Source: Kribbella steppae (GTDB lineage: Bacteria > Actinomycetota > Actinomycetes > Propionibacteriales > Kribbellaceae). Taken from it: a stretch of DNA of 64,000 bases. Below, piece after piece: positions 32,864-41,963 of this stretch. The stretch covers positions 186,001 through 250,000 of the forward strand of contig NZ_SLWN01000005.1 in the NCBI RefSeq assembly GCF_004342025.1, given 5' to 3'. Every line of letters begins with the position of its first letter. Position 1 is the first letter of the stretch. The translations under genes were made by a program, and so were the position numbers. Below the pieces are notes generated by a model. The model was not told where the DNA came from and made no database searches. It saw nothing but the letters and a program-made list of their open reading frames with translations.

Positions 32864-35032
32864 TCACCGGATCTCGACGACGGTGAACTCGGGTTCGGGG
32901 ACGCTTCGGCCGGTGCCGAGGTCGGCGACGGAGGCGCCCCATTGGGTGAATTCGGGGGTTTTGTCGCGGTAGCCCCGGTTGCCGCGGAAGGTGATCGCAC
33001 GGGAGTTTCGCAGGCCCACGCCGTACGGCGATGGGCCGAGGACGGTGGCGACGCGGAAGAAGACCGAGTTGCCGAAGAGCAGGTCGTGGCAGTGGTCCAG
33101 CTCGACGGCCTGGGACTGCCAGCCGTAGAGGTGGTCCTCGGTCTGGAGGCCGAGGAACTCCCAGTTCGCGACGTGCCGGAGGACCACCTCGCGGTGCTGG
33201 TGGTGCTCGACCGAGACCTCGTAGGCACGCGTGGGGACGGTCGAGTACTCGACCAGCAGTCCGTTGTCCGCCCAGCCGTTCGCACTCCAGATGTTCGACA
33301 AGACACCGCCACCACCGCGGACCCAGACGCCGTACTTGTGCCGTCCTCGGTACGTGTAGCCCGGATCGCCGCTCGCGACGTCCTCGGGATGCCATTTCAC
33401 GAACTGCGTGGTGATGTCCGCGAGGTAGGAGCCGCGACCCGACTGCCAGCGGATGTTGACCGACCCGGCCGTGTCCCGGGCCGTATCGAGGCCGAGCCCG
33501 GAGACGATGTTGCGGCCGCCGGGCGGCGTCTCCACCAAGGCCGCCGGCCGCTGCGGATCACCGAAGTACGACGTACCGTCCGGGGTCCGCAGCCAGGTCT
33601 GGCGCGGGTGGAGTCCGACCAGGTTTGTCCGGTGCCGAAGCCGCAGCGTCCCGGCCAGGAGGTACTCGCCGATCGGCACGAACACGGTCTCGTGTCGATC
33701 GACCGCGGCTTGGAACACCGCGAGATCGTCCTCGGTACCGCTGCCGACCGTGCGTCCCATCCGGGCCGCGACCTCGGTGATGCTCACCCAGCTGGACACC
33801 GGCGGCAGGTCCGGTACGTCGGACCTCAACATCTCGCGGATCGTGGTGTCGTCGCAGGGCCGGGAGAACGTGCGGACCCCGTCCGACCGGGTCTCGCCCG
33901 CTGACAACGCCCGCTCGATCCGCAGACCGTAGGTCAGGTCGACAGCACCCTCGCGGGCCGGCGTGCGGCCGCCGGACTGGGCCAGGGTGAGCAAGGTCCC
34001 GGTCCGCCGCACCGCGCTGTCCACCAGGTTCAGCTGGTTGCTGTTCCGGATCAGCGGATTGCTTGCGTCTGGCAACAGATCGCTGTCGTTCAACAGCAGC
34101 GCGGTGTCACTGAGGTCGTCGAGCAGGCAGTTCTGCAGGTACAGATGCACGAACTGACCCGGCACACACTCGACACCCCGCGGCGCGTCTGCCAGCACGG
34201 TCCGGACGAGGACCAGCTTCGCGTCGTTGTTCGTCCGGATCGCCGTCTCGCGCTGACCGGTGAATCGGCAGTCCAGCACCGTCGTCTGCCAGCCGGCCGA
34301 GGCCGCGAACGCGTTCAGGCCGACGGCTCCCCCGGTGACCCGGACCCGCTGGATCAGATTCGCGTTGTGGTCGGCCCCGGCCCAGCCGTCGCCGACCTCG
34401 AGGTCGAGGTCCTGCAGGACGCACAACTGCGCACCGCCGAAGCGGACCGCGATCGCTCGTGGGTTGCCCGGGCCGATCGTGATGTCCAGGTTGATCAGTC
34501 CGGAGCCGAAGGTGTCGTTGTTGGCATACGTCACCGGACCACCGACAGGTCGCCGCCGGAACGAGAACACATCGCGTGGGGTGCTGCCGGCGTACCCGGG
34601 ACTGTTGTCCGCCAGGACGAACCGCGGCCGCCGTGCGCCGTACCCGATGATCCGCACGGAGTCGTGGACGTCGATCGGCCCGGTCAACCGGTAGGTGCCG
34701 GGCGGCACCAGTACGACACCGCCGCCGTCACCCAGCGGGAAGTCGCGCACCCCGCCGAGGATGTCGCCCAGCTTGTTCGCGATCCCGCGCCGCGACGCCT
34801 CGTCGACCACGGCCCGGACGGCGGCGGTGTCGTCGCCGATCCCGTCGCCGTGCACCTCGAACCCCGGCGACCCGAGCAGCACCGCACCCGGATCCGGCGG
34901 CCGCGACTGGTACGTCGATACGAACCGAACCGGATCCCGGTCGCCTGTTGCGACGGCCGGTGTGGTCGTGCTGACGAAGGAACCAGCGACGGCTCCGGCG
35001 GCCAGGCCGGTGAACTGGCGTCGACTCAGCAT
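32864..35032 (-). CDS. Tat-exported right-handed beta-helix protein (pectate-lyase-3/GH55-like)
   Basis: A 722-residue protein with a twin-arginine signal (LSRRQFTGLAAGAVAG). The Pectate_lyase_3/rhamnogalacturonase-type opening is clear: GDGIGDDTAAVRAVVDEAS, then GGGVVLVPPGTYRLTGPI. Repeated short beta-strands then indicate a right-handed parallel beta-helix, and a second DDLAVFQAAVDRHETVFVPIGEYLL block near residue 440 indicates two tandem helices, as in GH55. The catalytic residues cannot be assigned. It diverges from a LacI regulator over a shared 177-nt control region, consistent with induction by a plant-derived glycan. Confidence 0.78.
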   Translation of the reverse strand: MLSRRQFTGLAAGAVAGSFVSTTTPAVATGDRDPVRFVSTYQSRPPDPGAVLLGSPGFEVHGDGIGDDTAAVRAVVDEASRRGIANKLGDILGGVRDFPLGDGGGVVLVPPGTYRLTGPIDVHDSVRIIGYGARRPRFVLADNSPGYAGSTPRDVFSFRRRPVGGPVTYANNDTFGSGLINLDITIGPGNPRAIAVRFGGAQLCVLQDLDLEVGDGWAGADHNANLIQRVRVTGGAVGLNAFAASAGWQTTVLDCRFTGQRETAIRTNNDAKLVLVRTVLADAPRGVECVPGQFVHLYLQNCLLDDLSDTALLLNDSDLLPDASNPLIRNSNQLNLVDSAVRRTGTLLTLAQSGGRTPAREGAVDLTYGLRIERALSAGETRSDGVRTFSRPCDDTTIREMLRSDVPDLPPVSSWVSITEVAARMGRTVGSGTEDDLAVFQAAVDRHETVFVPIGEYLLAGTLRLRHRTNLVGLHPRQTWLRTPDGTSYFGDPQRPAALVETPPGGRNIVSGLGLDTARDTAGSVNIRWQSGRGSYLADITTQFVKWHPEDVASGDPGYTYRGRHKYGVWVRGGGGVLSNIWSANGWADNGLLVEYSTVPTRAYEVSVEHHQHREVVLRHVANWEFLGLQTEDHLYGWQSQAVELDHCHDLLFGNSVFFRVATVLGPSPYGVGLRNSRAITFRGNRGYRDKTPEFTQWGASVADLGTGRSVPEPEFTVVEIR

Positions 35033-35114
35033 GTGGAGCCTCCTCGGCGGCGGGGGTGCTGGTGCGGTGAATGTTGTCCACGCAGCTCTGCGCCCGTCAA
35101 GAACTTGTCGCTGC

Positions 35115-35191
35115 TAATCCGCATTACCACTGACTATGACCTCTTGACGACTCTCGACGGACTGTTCTACGGTTCCCGGCAATGCGTATTA
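35115..35191 (+). promoter_or_regulatory. LacI regulator promoter with paired operator-like palindromes
   Basis: TAATCCGCATTA (35115-35126) and CAATGCGTATTA (35180-35191) share the pattern nAATnCGnATTA and flank a promoter made of TTGACG (35144-35149) and TACGGT (35168-35173). The downstream site lies near the start point. Pairing with the adjacent LacI gene suggests autoregulation and joint control of the divergent beta-helix operon. Confidence 0.6.
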
Positions 35192-35209
35192 CTGCGAAGG
35201 ATTGAGCCG

Positions 35210-36241
35210 ATGCCGGACAAGGCCACCACCCGACTCACCCAGCGCGATATCGCCCGGCTGGCGAAGGTGAGCCAGACGACCGTGTCGCTGGTGCTGAACA
35301 ACCGGAGCGACGCGACCGCGCGGATCCCGGCCGAGACGCGGGACCGGGTGCTGAAGGTGATCCGGGAGACCGGGTACCAGGCCGATCCGCTGGCCCGGCG
35401 GATGCTGAAGCAGCGCAACCAGATCCTCGGTGTGTTCACCTACGAGTCGGTGTTCCCGAGTTCGAGCGGCGACTTCTACCACCCGTTCCTGGCCGGGATC
35501 GAGGACTGCGCCGAGCGGCTCGGCTGGGACCTGCTGCTGTTCACCAGCGCGCCGGTGGCGTCGGGCCGGCGGCAGATCTTCCACGAGAACAACCGGCTCC
35601 GGATCGCCGACGGCTGCCTGCTCCTGGGTCGCCGGATCCCGGCCGACGAGCTTGCCCGGCTGATCGCGGAGGGGTACCCGTTCGTCTCGGTCGGCCGCCG
35701 CGACGACGCCGGCGGTCCGGTCCCGTACGTCGGCGCCGACTACGCCGCGGCGACGTCGACGACGATCGAGAAGGCTCTTGCCCTCGGCCACCGTCGGATC
35801 GCGTTCGTCGGCCCGGGCGCGGGCGCGGAGTCGTCCGCCGATCGCCTGCGCGGCTTCCGTCGTACGGCGGGCAACCGGGCACCGCATCTGCCGACCGCCG
35901 ACCGGGCGCCGGCCGAGGTGCTCGACGCCCTGCTGGACGGGCGGATCACAGCCGCGTTCGTCGAGGAGCGGGCCGACGCGGTCGCGCTGGCCGAAGCGGC
36001 GGCCGAGCGGGGTATCGACATCCCGGCCGACCTGTCTGTGATCGCCCTCGGTGACGCGACCCGGCCGGCCGCGACCGGCATCGACTTCAGCGGCTTCCAC
36101 GTCCCGCGCCAGGAGATGGGCCGCCAGGCCACCGAGCTACTCGAGGCCGTACTGAGCGGCCGCGCCGCGGCAGGCACGCAACGGCTGCTGCCGTGCGAGC
36201 TGGCCGAAGGCACCACATTGATCGCACCGAAAGGCTTGTAA
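35210..36241 (+). CDS. LacI family transcriptional regulator
   Basis: A 343-residue regulator. The N-terminal HTH reads TQRDIARLAKVSQTTVSLVLNN, followed by the hinge region (GYQADPLARRM) and a periplasmic-binding-protein-like sugar sensor (AFVEERADAVALAEAAAERG; VPRQEMGRQATELL). GAAGGA lies 8 nt before the ATG. Its stop overlaps the start of the FAD oxidoreductase (TAATG), so it leads the catabolic operon. It probably represses both this operon and the divergent secreted-enzyme operon until an inducing sugar binds. Confidence 0.92.
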   Translation: MPDKATTRLTQRDIARLAKVSQTTVSLVLNNRSDATARIPAETRDRVLKVIRETGYQADPLARRMLKQRNQILGVFTYESVFPSSSGDFYHPFLAGIEDCAERLGWDLLLFTSAPVASGRRQIFHENNRLRIADGCLLLGRRIPADELARLIAEGYPFVSVGRRDDAGGPVPYVGADYAAATSTTIEKALALGHRRIAFVGPGAGAESSADRLRGFRRTAGNRAPHLPTADRAPAEVLDALLDGRITAAFVEERADAVALAEAAAERGIDIPADLSVIALGDATRPAATGIDFSGFHVPRQEMGRQATELLEAVLSGRAAAGTQRLLPCELAEGTTLIAPKGL

Positions 36242-37836
36242 TGCAGACAGATGTACTCGTAGTCGGCGGCGGGCTCGGCGGCATCGCCGCGGCTCTGTCA
36301 GCCCTGCGCGCCGGTCGTTCGGTCATCCTGACCGAGGAGTTCGACTGGCTCGGCGGGCAGCTGACGAGCCAGGCCGTTCCACCGGATGAGCACAGCTGGG
36401 TCGAGCAGTTCGGCATCACTGCGTCGTACCGCGCACTCCGTGAGGGGATCCGCGATTACTACCGCCGCTACTACCCGTTGACCTCGGCGTCGCGGGCGGC
36501 GGTGCAGCTCAATCCGGGTGCCGGATACGTGTCCAAGCTCTGTCACGAGCCGCGGGTCGCGCTGGCAGTGCTGGAGGGCATGCTCGCGCCGTACCGGGCC
36601 AACCGGCGGCTGCAGGTTCTCCAGCCCTTCCGGCCCGTTGCCGCCGAGACCGATGGCGATCGGGTCAGCGCGGTGACGGTGCAGCACCGCGACACGGACG
36701 AGCAGTTGACGATCACAGCGCCGTACATCCTCGATGCGACCGAGACCGGCGAGCTGCTGCCGCTGACCGGCACGGAGTACGTGACCGGCTTCGAGGCGCA
36801 GAGTGCGACGGGTGAGCCGAGCGCGCCGGCCGAGACGCAGCCGCTCAACATGCAGGCGGTGTCGTACTGCTTCGCGATCGATCACGTCGACGGCGATCAC
36901 GTCGGGGACAAACCGGCCAACTACGCGTTCTGGCGGAACTACCAGCCCTCGTTCTGGGGTGACCGGCTGCTGTCCTGGACGGCGCCGAATCCGCGCACGC
37001 TGGCCGCCTCGGAGCGGACCTTCACGCCGAACCCGGACGACGACCCGCTCGCGGTCGTCGCGGATCAGCGCCGGACCGGTGGCGACACGAACCTGTGGAC
37101 CTTCCGCCGGATCGCAGCTCGCCGGCACTTCGAGCCGGGTGCGTATGACAGCGACATCTGCCTGGTGAACTGGCCGATGATCGACTACTTCGAGGGCCCG
37201 GTCATCGACGTACCGGACGCGGCCAAGCACTTGACCGCGGCGAAGGAACTGTCCCAGGCCGTCTTCTACTGGCTGCAGACCGAGGCGCCGCGTCCCGACG
37301 GCGGCGCGGGCTTCCCAGGGTTGCGGCTGCGCGGTGATCTGCTCGGTTCGACGGACGGCCTGGCGCAGGCGCCGTACATCCGGGAGTCCCGCCGGATCGA
37401 GGCGGAGTACACGATCGTCGAGCAGGACCTGTCGGTCGCCGTCCGCGGCGATCGGGGCGCGGTCGAGTACGACGACAGCGTCGGCATCGGGATGTACCGC
37501 ATCGACCTGCACCCGTCGACCGGCGGGGACAACTACATCGACGTGGCCAGCAGCCCGTTCCGGATCCCGCTCGGGGCACTGATCCCGCGCCGGGTGGAGA
37601 ACCTGCTGCCGGCGAACAAGAACCTCGGCACCACCCACATCACCAACGGCTGCTACCGCCTGCACCCGGTCGAATGGAACATCGGCGAGGCCGCCGGGGC
37701 ACTCGCGGCCTTCTGCCTGGACCGTGGTGTCAGCCCGCGCGCGGTCCGCAACACCCCGGCCCTGCTCGGCGACTTCCAGTCCCAGCTGGTTGCCCAGGGC
37801 ATCGAGCTCGGCTGGCCGGCCATCGAAGGCTACTGA
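36241..37836 (+). CDS. FAD-dependent oxidoreductase
   Basis: A 531-residue flavoprotein. The N-terminal dinucleotide motif VLVVGGGLGGIAAALSALRAG and the following EEFDWLGGQLTSQAV are typical of the FAD_oxidored group. A family C-terminal segment reads NLLPANKNLGTTHITNGCYRLHPVEWNIGEAAG. No signal peptide, so cytosolic. It starts on the LacI gene's stop (TAATG), giving tight coupling, and precedes the transporter genes by 24 nt. In this setting it probably oxidises a sugar or uronate derivative. Relatives occur in sugar-utilisation operons of actinomycetes and Bacteroidetes. Confidence 0.85.
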   Translation: MQTDVLVVGGGLGGIAAALSALRAGRSVILTEEFDWLGGQLTSQAVPPDEHSWVEQFGITASYRALREGIRDYYRRYYPLTSASRAAVQLNPGAGYVSKLCHEPRVALAVLEGMLAPYRANRRLQVLQPFRPVAAETDGDRVSAVTVQHRDTDEQLTITAPYILDATETGELLPLTGTEYVTGFEAQSATGEPSAPAETQPLNMQAVSYCFAIDHVDGDHVGDKPANYAFWRNYQPSFWGDRLLSWTAPNPRTLAASERTFTPNPDDDPLAVVADQRRTGGDTNLWTFRRIAARRHFEPGAYDSDICLVNWPMIDYFEGPVIDVPDAAKHLTAAKELSQAVFYWLQTEAPRPDGGAGFPGLRLRGDLLGSTDGLAQAPYIRESRRIEAEYTIVEQDLSVAVRGDRGAVEYDDSVGIGMYRIDLHPSTGGDNYIDVASSPFRIPLGALIPRRVENLLPANKNLGTTHITNGCYRLHPVEWNIGEAAGALAAFCLDRGVSPRAVRNTPALLGDFQSQLVAQGIELGWPAIEGY

Positions 37837-37860
37837 GTACCGGCTACTGATGGAGGACTG

Positions 37861-39105
37861 ATGAAGCTACGTGTGCTGACCGCGGCTGTCACAACCGCGG
37901 CCCTGTTGACCGCCTGTGGGGGCGGCTCCTCGGACTCCGGGTCCAAAGGGCCGGTTGATCTGCGGATGACGATCTGGAGTGCGAACGCCAAGCATCTGGC
38001 CCTGTTCGACCAGATCGCCGCCGACTACAAGAAGGACCATCCAGAGGTCGGCAGGATCACCTTCGAGGCGATCCCGTTCGAGAACTACACCACCACGCTC
38101 ACCACCCAGATCGGCGGCGGCAACGTGCCGGACCTGGCCTGGATCTTCGAGAGCACCGCCCCCGACTTCGTCACCTCCGGCGCACTCGAGCCGATCGAGA
38201 AGGACGCCGACCTGCTGCCGAGTACGACGGCCAACTGGGAGAAGGACGGCAAGCTGTACGCGTACCCGTTCTCCACCTCGCCGCTGGGTGTCTTCGTCAA
38301 CACCGACCTGGTGACGGCGGCCGGACGACCGACACCGGCCCATCAGATCGCGGCCGGGACCTGGACCTGGGAGGAGGCTGCGAAGACCGCGGCCGCCGTC
38401 CAGGCGAAGGGCAAGGGCGGCCTGGTGGTCGGCGACTTCGACTTCAAGGGCTGGGACACGCTGAACGCGATCTGGGCCGGCTGGGGTGCGCGGCCATGGA
38501 GCGAGGACGGCAAGAGCTGCCAGTTCGACCAGCCGGCGATGGTGGAGGCGATGACTTTCATCCATCAGCTCGTCTTCACCACCAAGGGCATGCCCGGTCC
38601 CGGCGTGACGAAGGACTTCTACGCCGGTGACTCGGCGATGGTCCTGACCCAGATCAGCCGGGCGGCGCTGCTGGAGAAGGCCAAGTTCAAGTGGGACCTC
38701 GTTCCGTTGCCGACCGGTCCGGACGGTGAGTACTCGGTCGTCGGACAGGCCGGGATCGGTGTCCTGAAGCGCGGTAAGAACGCCGACGCGGCCAAGCAGT
38801 TCCTCACCTACTTCAGCAACGCGGAGAACTCGGCCAAGCTCGCGCAGTTCTTCCCGCCGCCGCGCAAGTCGCAGCTCACCACCGAGACCCTGGCCAAGGC
38901 GAACCCGCTGCTGAAGCCCGCCCAACTGGACAGCGTCGTGGTCAAGGGCATCGAACGCGGCACGATCAAACCCAGCCACACCGGGTACGCCGAACTGCAG
39001 CAGACCGTCCGGGCCGCGCTCGACCCGCTGTGGAAGCCGGGCGCGGACGTCAAGGCCGTGCTGTCGGACGTGTGCGCGAAGGTCAACCCGCTGCTGGCGA
39101 AATGA
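37861..39105 (+). CDS. CUT1 sugar ABC transporter substrate-binding lipoprotein
   Basis: A 414-residue lipoprotein with a short signal and lipobox ALLTAC. The body is a family 1 solute-binding protein (VDLRMTIWSANAKHLALFDQI; the central AAGTWTWEEAAKTAAAV segment). GGAGG precedes the ATG by 4 nt. Its stop overlaps the first permease start (ATGA). Sequence similarity to the other binding protein of the window is low by eye, so the two systems probably import different sugars. Confidence 0.92.
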   Translation: MKLRVLTAAVTTAALLTACGGGSSDSGSKGPVDLRMTIWSANAKHLALFDQIAADYKKDHPEVGRITFEAIPFENYTTTLTTQIGGGNVPDLAWIFESTAPDFVTSGALEPIEKDADLLPSTTANWEKDGKLYAYPFSTSPLGVFVNTDLVTAAGRPTPAHQIAAGTWTWEEAAKTAAAVQAKGKGGLVVGDFDFKGWDTLNAIWAGWGARPWSEDGKSCQFDQPAMVEAMTFIHQLVFTTKGMPGPGVTKDFYAGDSAMVLTQISRAALLEKAKFKWDLVPLPTGPDGEYSVVGQAGIGVLKRGKNADAAKQFLTYFSNAENSAKLAQFFPPPRKSQLTTETLAKANPLLKPAQLDSVVVKGIERGTIKPSHTGYAELQQTVRAALDPLWKPGADVKAVLSDVCAKVNPLLAK

Positions 39106-40040
39106 CGCTGCTCTTGGAGAAGCGGGCCTCGTCGCTGGCGCCCGCGGACAGACCGCCGTACTGGACGATGCGGCGCCGCGACGAGCTGGCGGGGTGGCTG
39201 ATGGTCGCCCCGCAGCTCGCCGGGATCGTTGCCTTCGTCATCGTTCCGCTCGGGCTGGTGGTCTGGTACAGCCTGCACGAGTGGAACGTGCTGGCCGGGA
39301 CGTTCGACTTCGTCGGCGGCAGCAACTACCAGGCGCTGACCGACGATCCCCGGCTCGGGCCGGCGCTGCGGGCGACCGCGGTGTTCTCCGCCGGCCTGGT
39401 GGTGCTGAACCTGAGTCTCGCGCTGTTCCTCGCCGTACTGCTGAACCAGAAGCTGCGCGGCACGGTGGTCTTCCGGACGCTGTTCTTCTCGCCGGTCGTG
39501 GTGACGCTGGTCGCGTGGACGATCGTGTGGGGGTTCCTGCTGCAGGACAACGGCGGTGTGAACGGGTTCCTCGACCTGTTCGGGATCGACGGGCCGAACT
39601 GGCTGCGGTCGGGCGGTACGGCGATGGCGTCGGTGATCGTGGTCCAGTTGTTCAAGAACGTCGGGCTGAACATGGTGCTGTTCCTGGCCGCGTTGCAGGG
39701 GGTTCCGGCTGAGCTCTACGAAGCCGCCCGGATCGACGGCGCGTCCGCATGGGCGCGGTTCCGGCGGGTGACGGTGCCGTTGATCAGTCCGACCATCCTG
39801 CTGACGATGATCCTGACGATCGTCGGCTCGCTGCAGGTGTTCGCGCAGATCGCCGTACTGACCCAGGGCGGTCCGGGGACCTCGACCACGGTGCTCGTCT
39901 ACTACCTGTACCAGCAGGCGTTCCAGTTCCATCACTTCGGGTACGGCGCGACGCTCTCGCTGCTGCTGTTCGGGATTGTGCTGGTGCTCACCGTGGTGCA
40001 GTGGCGGATGCGGAGGCGGTGGGTGTTCCATGAGTCATAG
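39102..40040 (+). CDS. Sugar ABC transporter permease (MalF type)
   Basis: A 312-residue permease with six helices. The EAA loop is ELYEAARIDGASAWARFRRV, followed by TVPLISPTILLTMILTIVGS. The ATG at 39102 overlaps the preceding stop by 4 bp, and the gene overlaps the next permease by 11 bp, so the three transporter genes are coupled. Confidence 0.92.
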   Translation: MTLLLEKRASSLAPADRPPYWTMRRRDELAGWLMVAPQLAGIVAFVIVPLGLVVWYSLHEWNVLAGTFDFVGGSNYQALTDDPRLGPALRATAVFSAGLVVLNLSLALFLAVLLNQKLRGTVVFRTLFFSPVVVTLVAWTIVWGFLLQDNGGVNGFLDLFGIDGPNWLRSGGTAMASVIVVQLFKNVGLNMVLFLAALQGVPAELYEAARIDGASAWARFRRVTVPLISPTILLTMILTIVGSLQVFAQIAVLTQGGPGTSTTVLVYYLYQQAFQFHHFGYGATLSLLLFGIVLVLTVVQWRMRRRWVFHES

Positions 40041-40860
40041 AGTCAAGGTGCTCGTGTACGGCGTACTGCTGGTGTGCTGTGTGCCGTTCGTGTTCCCGAT
40101 CTGGTGGATGGCGACGACCTCGCTGAAGCCGGTGACCGAGATCTTCGCGTTCCCGCCGTCGTTGCTGCCGGGGTCGCCGACGCTGGACGCGTACCGGCAG
40201 GTGTTCGAGCTACAGCCGTTCGGGCGGCAGTACGTGAACAGTCTCTACATCGCCGTCCTGGTAACGATCCTGACGCTGGCGGTGTCCGCGCTGGCCGGGT
40301 ACGCGTTCGCGCGGATCCGGTTCCGGGGTGCGGGCGTGGTCTTCGTGATCGTGCTGACCGGGCTGCTGGTGCCGAACGAGGTGACGATCATCCCGCTGTA
40401 CCGGATGTTCGACGCGCTCGGCCTGGTGGACACCCACTGGCCGCTCATCCTGGTCCCGGCGCTCGGTGCGCCGAGCGTGCTGGCGACGTTCATCATGCGG
40501 CAGTTCTTCATCACCTTGCCCGGCGAACTGGAAGAGGCCGGCCGGGTGGACGGTCTCGGCCGGTTCGGCCTGTTCTGGCGGGTCGCCCTCCCCCTGGCCC
40601 GGCCGGCGATCGGTGCCGTGTCGATCTTCACCTTCCTGCACAGCTGGAATCTCTACCTGGAGCCGATCGTCTTCCTGTCCAGCAAGGAGAAGTTCACCAT
40701 CCCGCAGGCGCTGACGCAGTACGTCGACGCCTATGGAGGGCCGATGTGGAACACCCAACTGGCGGCGGCAACGCTGTCCGCACTACCGGTCCTGATCATC
40801 TTCGTGCTGGCCCAACGCCAGTTCGTCGAAGGCCTCGCCCAAACCGGTCTGAAGGGATAA
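40030..40860 (+). CDS. Carbohydrate ABC transporter permease (MalG type)
   Basis: A 276-residue permease. The EAA loop reads ELEEAGRVDGLGRFGLFWRV, with Gly in place of the usual second Ala, followed by LPLARPAIGAVSIFTFLHSWNLY. It is the last gene of the LacI-led operon. No ATPase gene follows, so a shared ATPase is presumably recruited. Confidence 0.92.
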   Translation: MSHRVKVLVYGVLLVCCVPFVFPIWWMATTSLKPVTEIFAFPPSLLPGSPTLDAYRQVFELQPFGRQYVNSLYIAVLVTILTLAVSALAGYAFARIRFRGAGVVFVIVLTGLLVPNEVTIIPLYRMFDALGLVDTHWPLILVPALGAPSVLATFIMRQFFITLPGELEEAGRVDGLGRFGLFWRVALPLARPAIGAVSIFTFLHSWNLYLEPIVFLSSKEKFTIPQALTQYVDAYGGPMWNTQLAAATLSALPVLIIFVLAQRQFVEGLAQTGLKG

Positions 40861-40919
40861 GACTCGCTTGCGGCCGCCTCCTGCCTAGACCTGTTTCGGC
40901 CGCGTGGAAAAATGGTCAG

Positions 40920-41444
40920 GTGAGTTTCCATGCAGCTGCCTTCATCGCCACCAGTCTCGACGGCTACATCGCCCGACCGGACGGTTCCATCGACTGGCTC
41001 ACCTCACGCGGTGAGCGGGCCGGTAACACCGGGTACGACGAGTTCATGACGTCGGTCGACACCGTCGTGATGGGGCGCAACACCTTCGAGAAGGTGCTCA
41101 GCTTCGACTTCTGGCCGTACGACGGCAAGCAGGTCGAGGTACTCAGTACGACGCTCGCCCCGGACGCCGACGAGCGCATCATTGTCCACCGCACCCTCGA
41201 AGGCCTGATCGAGACCCTCAACGACCGCGGTGCCAAACGCATCTACACCGACGGCGGCCGGGTCATCCAGACCTTCCTCCGAGCCGGCCTCCTGAACGAA
41301 CTGACCATCACCACCGCCCCGGTCCTCCTCGGCGCCGGCATCCCGCTGTTCGGCGACCTGGACCAGGACATCTCCCTGACCCACAACGCCACCCGAACCC
41401 TCAAAGCCGGCTTCACCCAATCCGACTACACCATCCACCGCTAA
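40920..41444 (+). CDS. Dihydrofolate reductase family protein (RibD C-terminal-like)
   Basis: A 174-residue protein with the YwjB/RibD-C fold. It has the SLDGYIARPDGSIDWL signature, VVMGRNTFEKVL and RIYTDGGRVIQTFLRAGLLNELTITTAPVLLGAGIPLFG. Family members bind NADPH; most have no assigned substrate. The GTG at 40920 gives the best N-terminus and no ribosome site precedes it, so translation may be leaderless. It stands 59 nt after the transporter operon and converges with the NTF2-like gene. Confidence 0.88.
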   Translation: MSFHAAAFIATSLDGYIARPDGSIDWLTSRGERAGNTGYDEFMTSVDTVVMGRNTFEKVLSFDFWPYDGKQVEVLSTTLAPDADERIIVHRTLEGLIETLNDRGAKRIYTDGGRVIQTFLRAGLLNELTITTAPVLLGAGIPLFGDLDQDISLTHNATRTLKAGFTQSDYTIHR

Positions 41445-41464
41445 ACGTCCCCGGAGGACCGGCC

Positions 41465-41881
41465 TCACTCCGGGAGTGGGAGTCCGCCGGGGACCTTGGT
41501 GTAGCCGAGTTGCTCGATGACGCGTCCGTTGCTCACGCGGGTGACGTTCACGCCGAGCACTGATTCTGCGTCCGCAGGTCCGAAGCGGTAGCGCCACCGG
41601 ACCGTTGCCCAGTCGCCGGCGGAGAAGACGTGTTCGACCTCGAAGGTACTGGCCTCGTCGGTCATCAGCTCCGCCCAGAAGTCCACGCACGCCTTCTTTC
41701 CGACATACGCGGTGCCGTCCGGTGCTGGTTGCGCAGACACCATCAGGCAGTCGTCGTGGACCAGTGCGGCCATCGCCTCGGTGTCGCGGCGCCGGAAAGC
41801 GTCGTTGAACAGGCGGATGGTTTCGGCGGTCTCAGTGCTCTCGGCGGTGTCACTGGTCGACGGAGTGTCTGGTGCAGTCAT
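41465..41881 (-). CDS. SnoaL/NTF2-like protein
   Basis: A 138-residue cone-shaped NTF2-like protein (TIRLFNDAFRRRDTEAMAALVHDDC; DWATVRWRYRFG; GRVIEQLGYTKV). Members act as isomerases, cyclases or simple binding proteins. The ATG at 41881 has GGAGG 9 nt upstream; the ATG three codons earlier abuts it. It diverges from a TetR regulator across two palindromic operators, so it is almost certainly that regulator's target. Confidence 0.82.
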   Translation of the reverse strand: MTAPDTPSTSDTAESTETAETIRLFNDAFRRRDTEAMAALVHDDCLMVSAQPAPDGTAYVGKKACVDFWAELMTDEASTFEVEHVFSAGDWATVRWRYRFGPADAESVLGVNVTRVSNGRVIEQLGYTKVPGGLPLPE

Positions 41882-41900
41882 GGCGAGCATCCTCCAGAAG

Positions 41901-41944
41901 TAGACTGATCGGTCTATCCGGTAGCATATAGACCGATCGATCTA
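41901..41944. promoter_or_regulatory. Twin TetR-type palindromic operators
   Basis: TAGACTGATCGGTCTA (41901-41916) and TAGACCGATCGATCTA (41929-41944) are two 16-bp near-palindromes with consensus TAGACCGATCGGTCTA, 28 bp apart centre to centre. They fill the 82-nt gap between the divergent NTF2-like and TetR genes. The downstream copy ends 19 nt before the regulator's ATG. Confidence 0.85.
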
Positions 41945-41963
41945 CTGGCAAGGAGTGCCGAGC

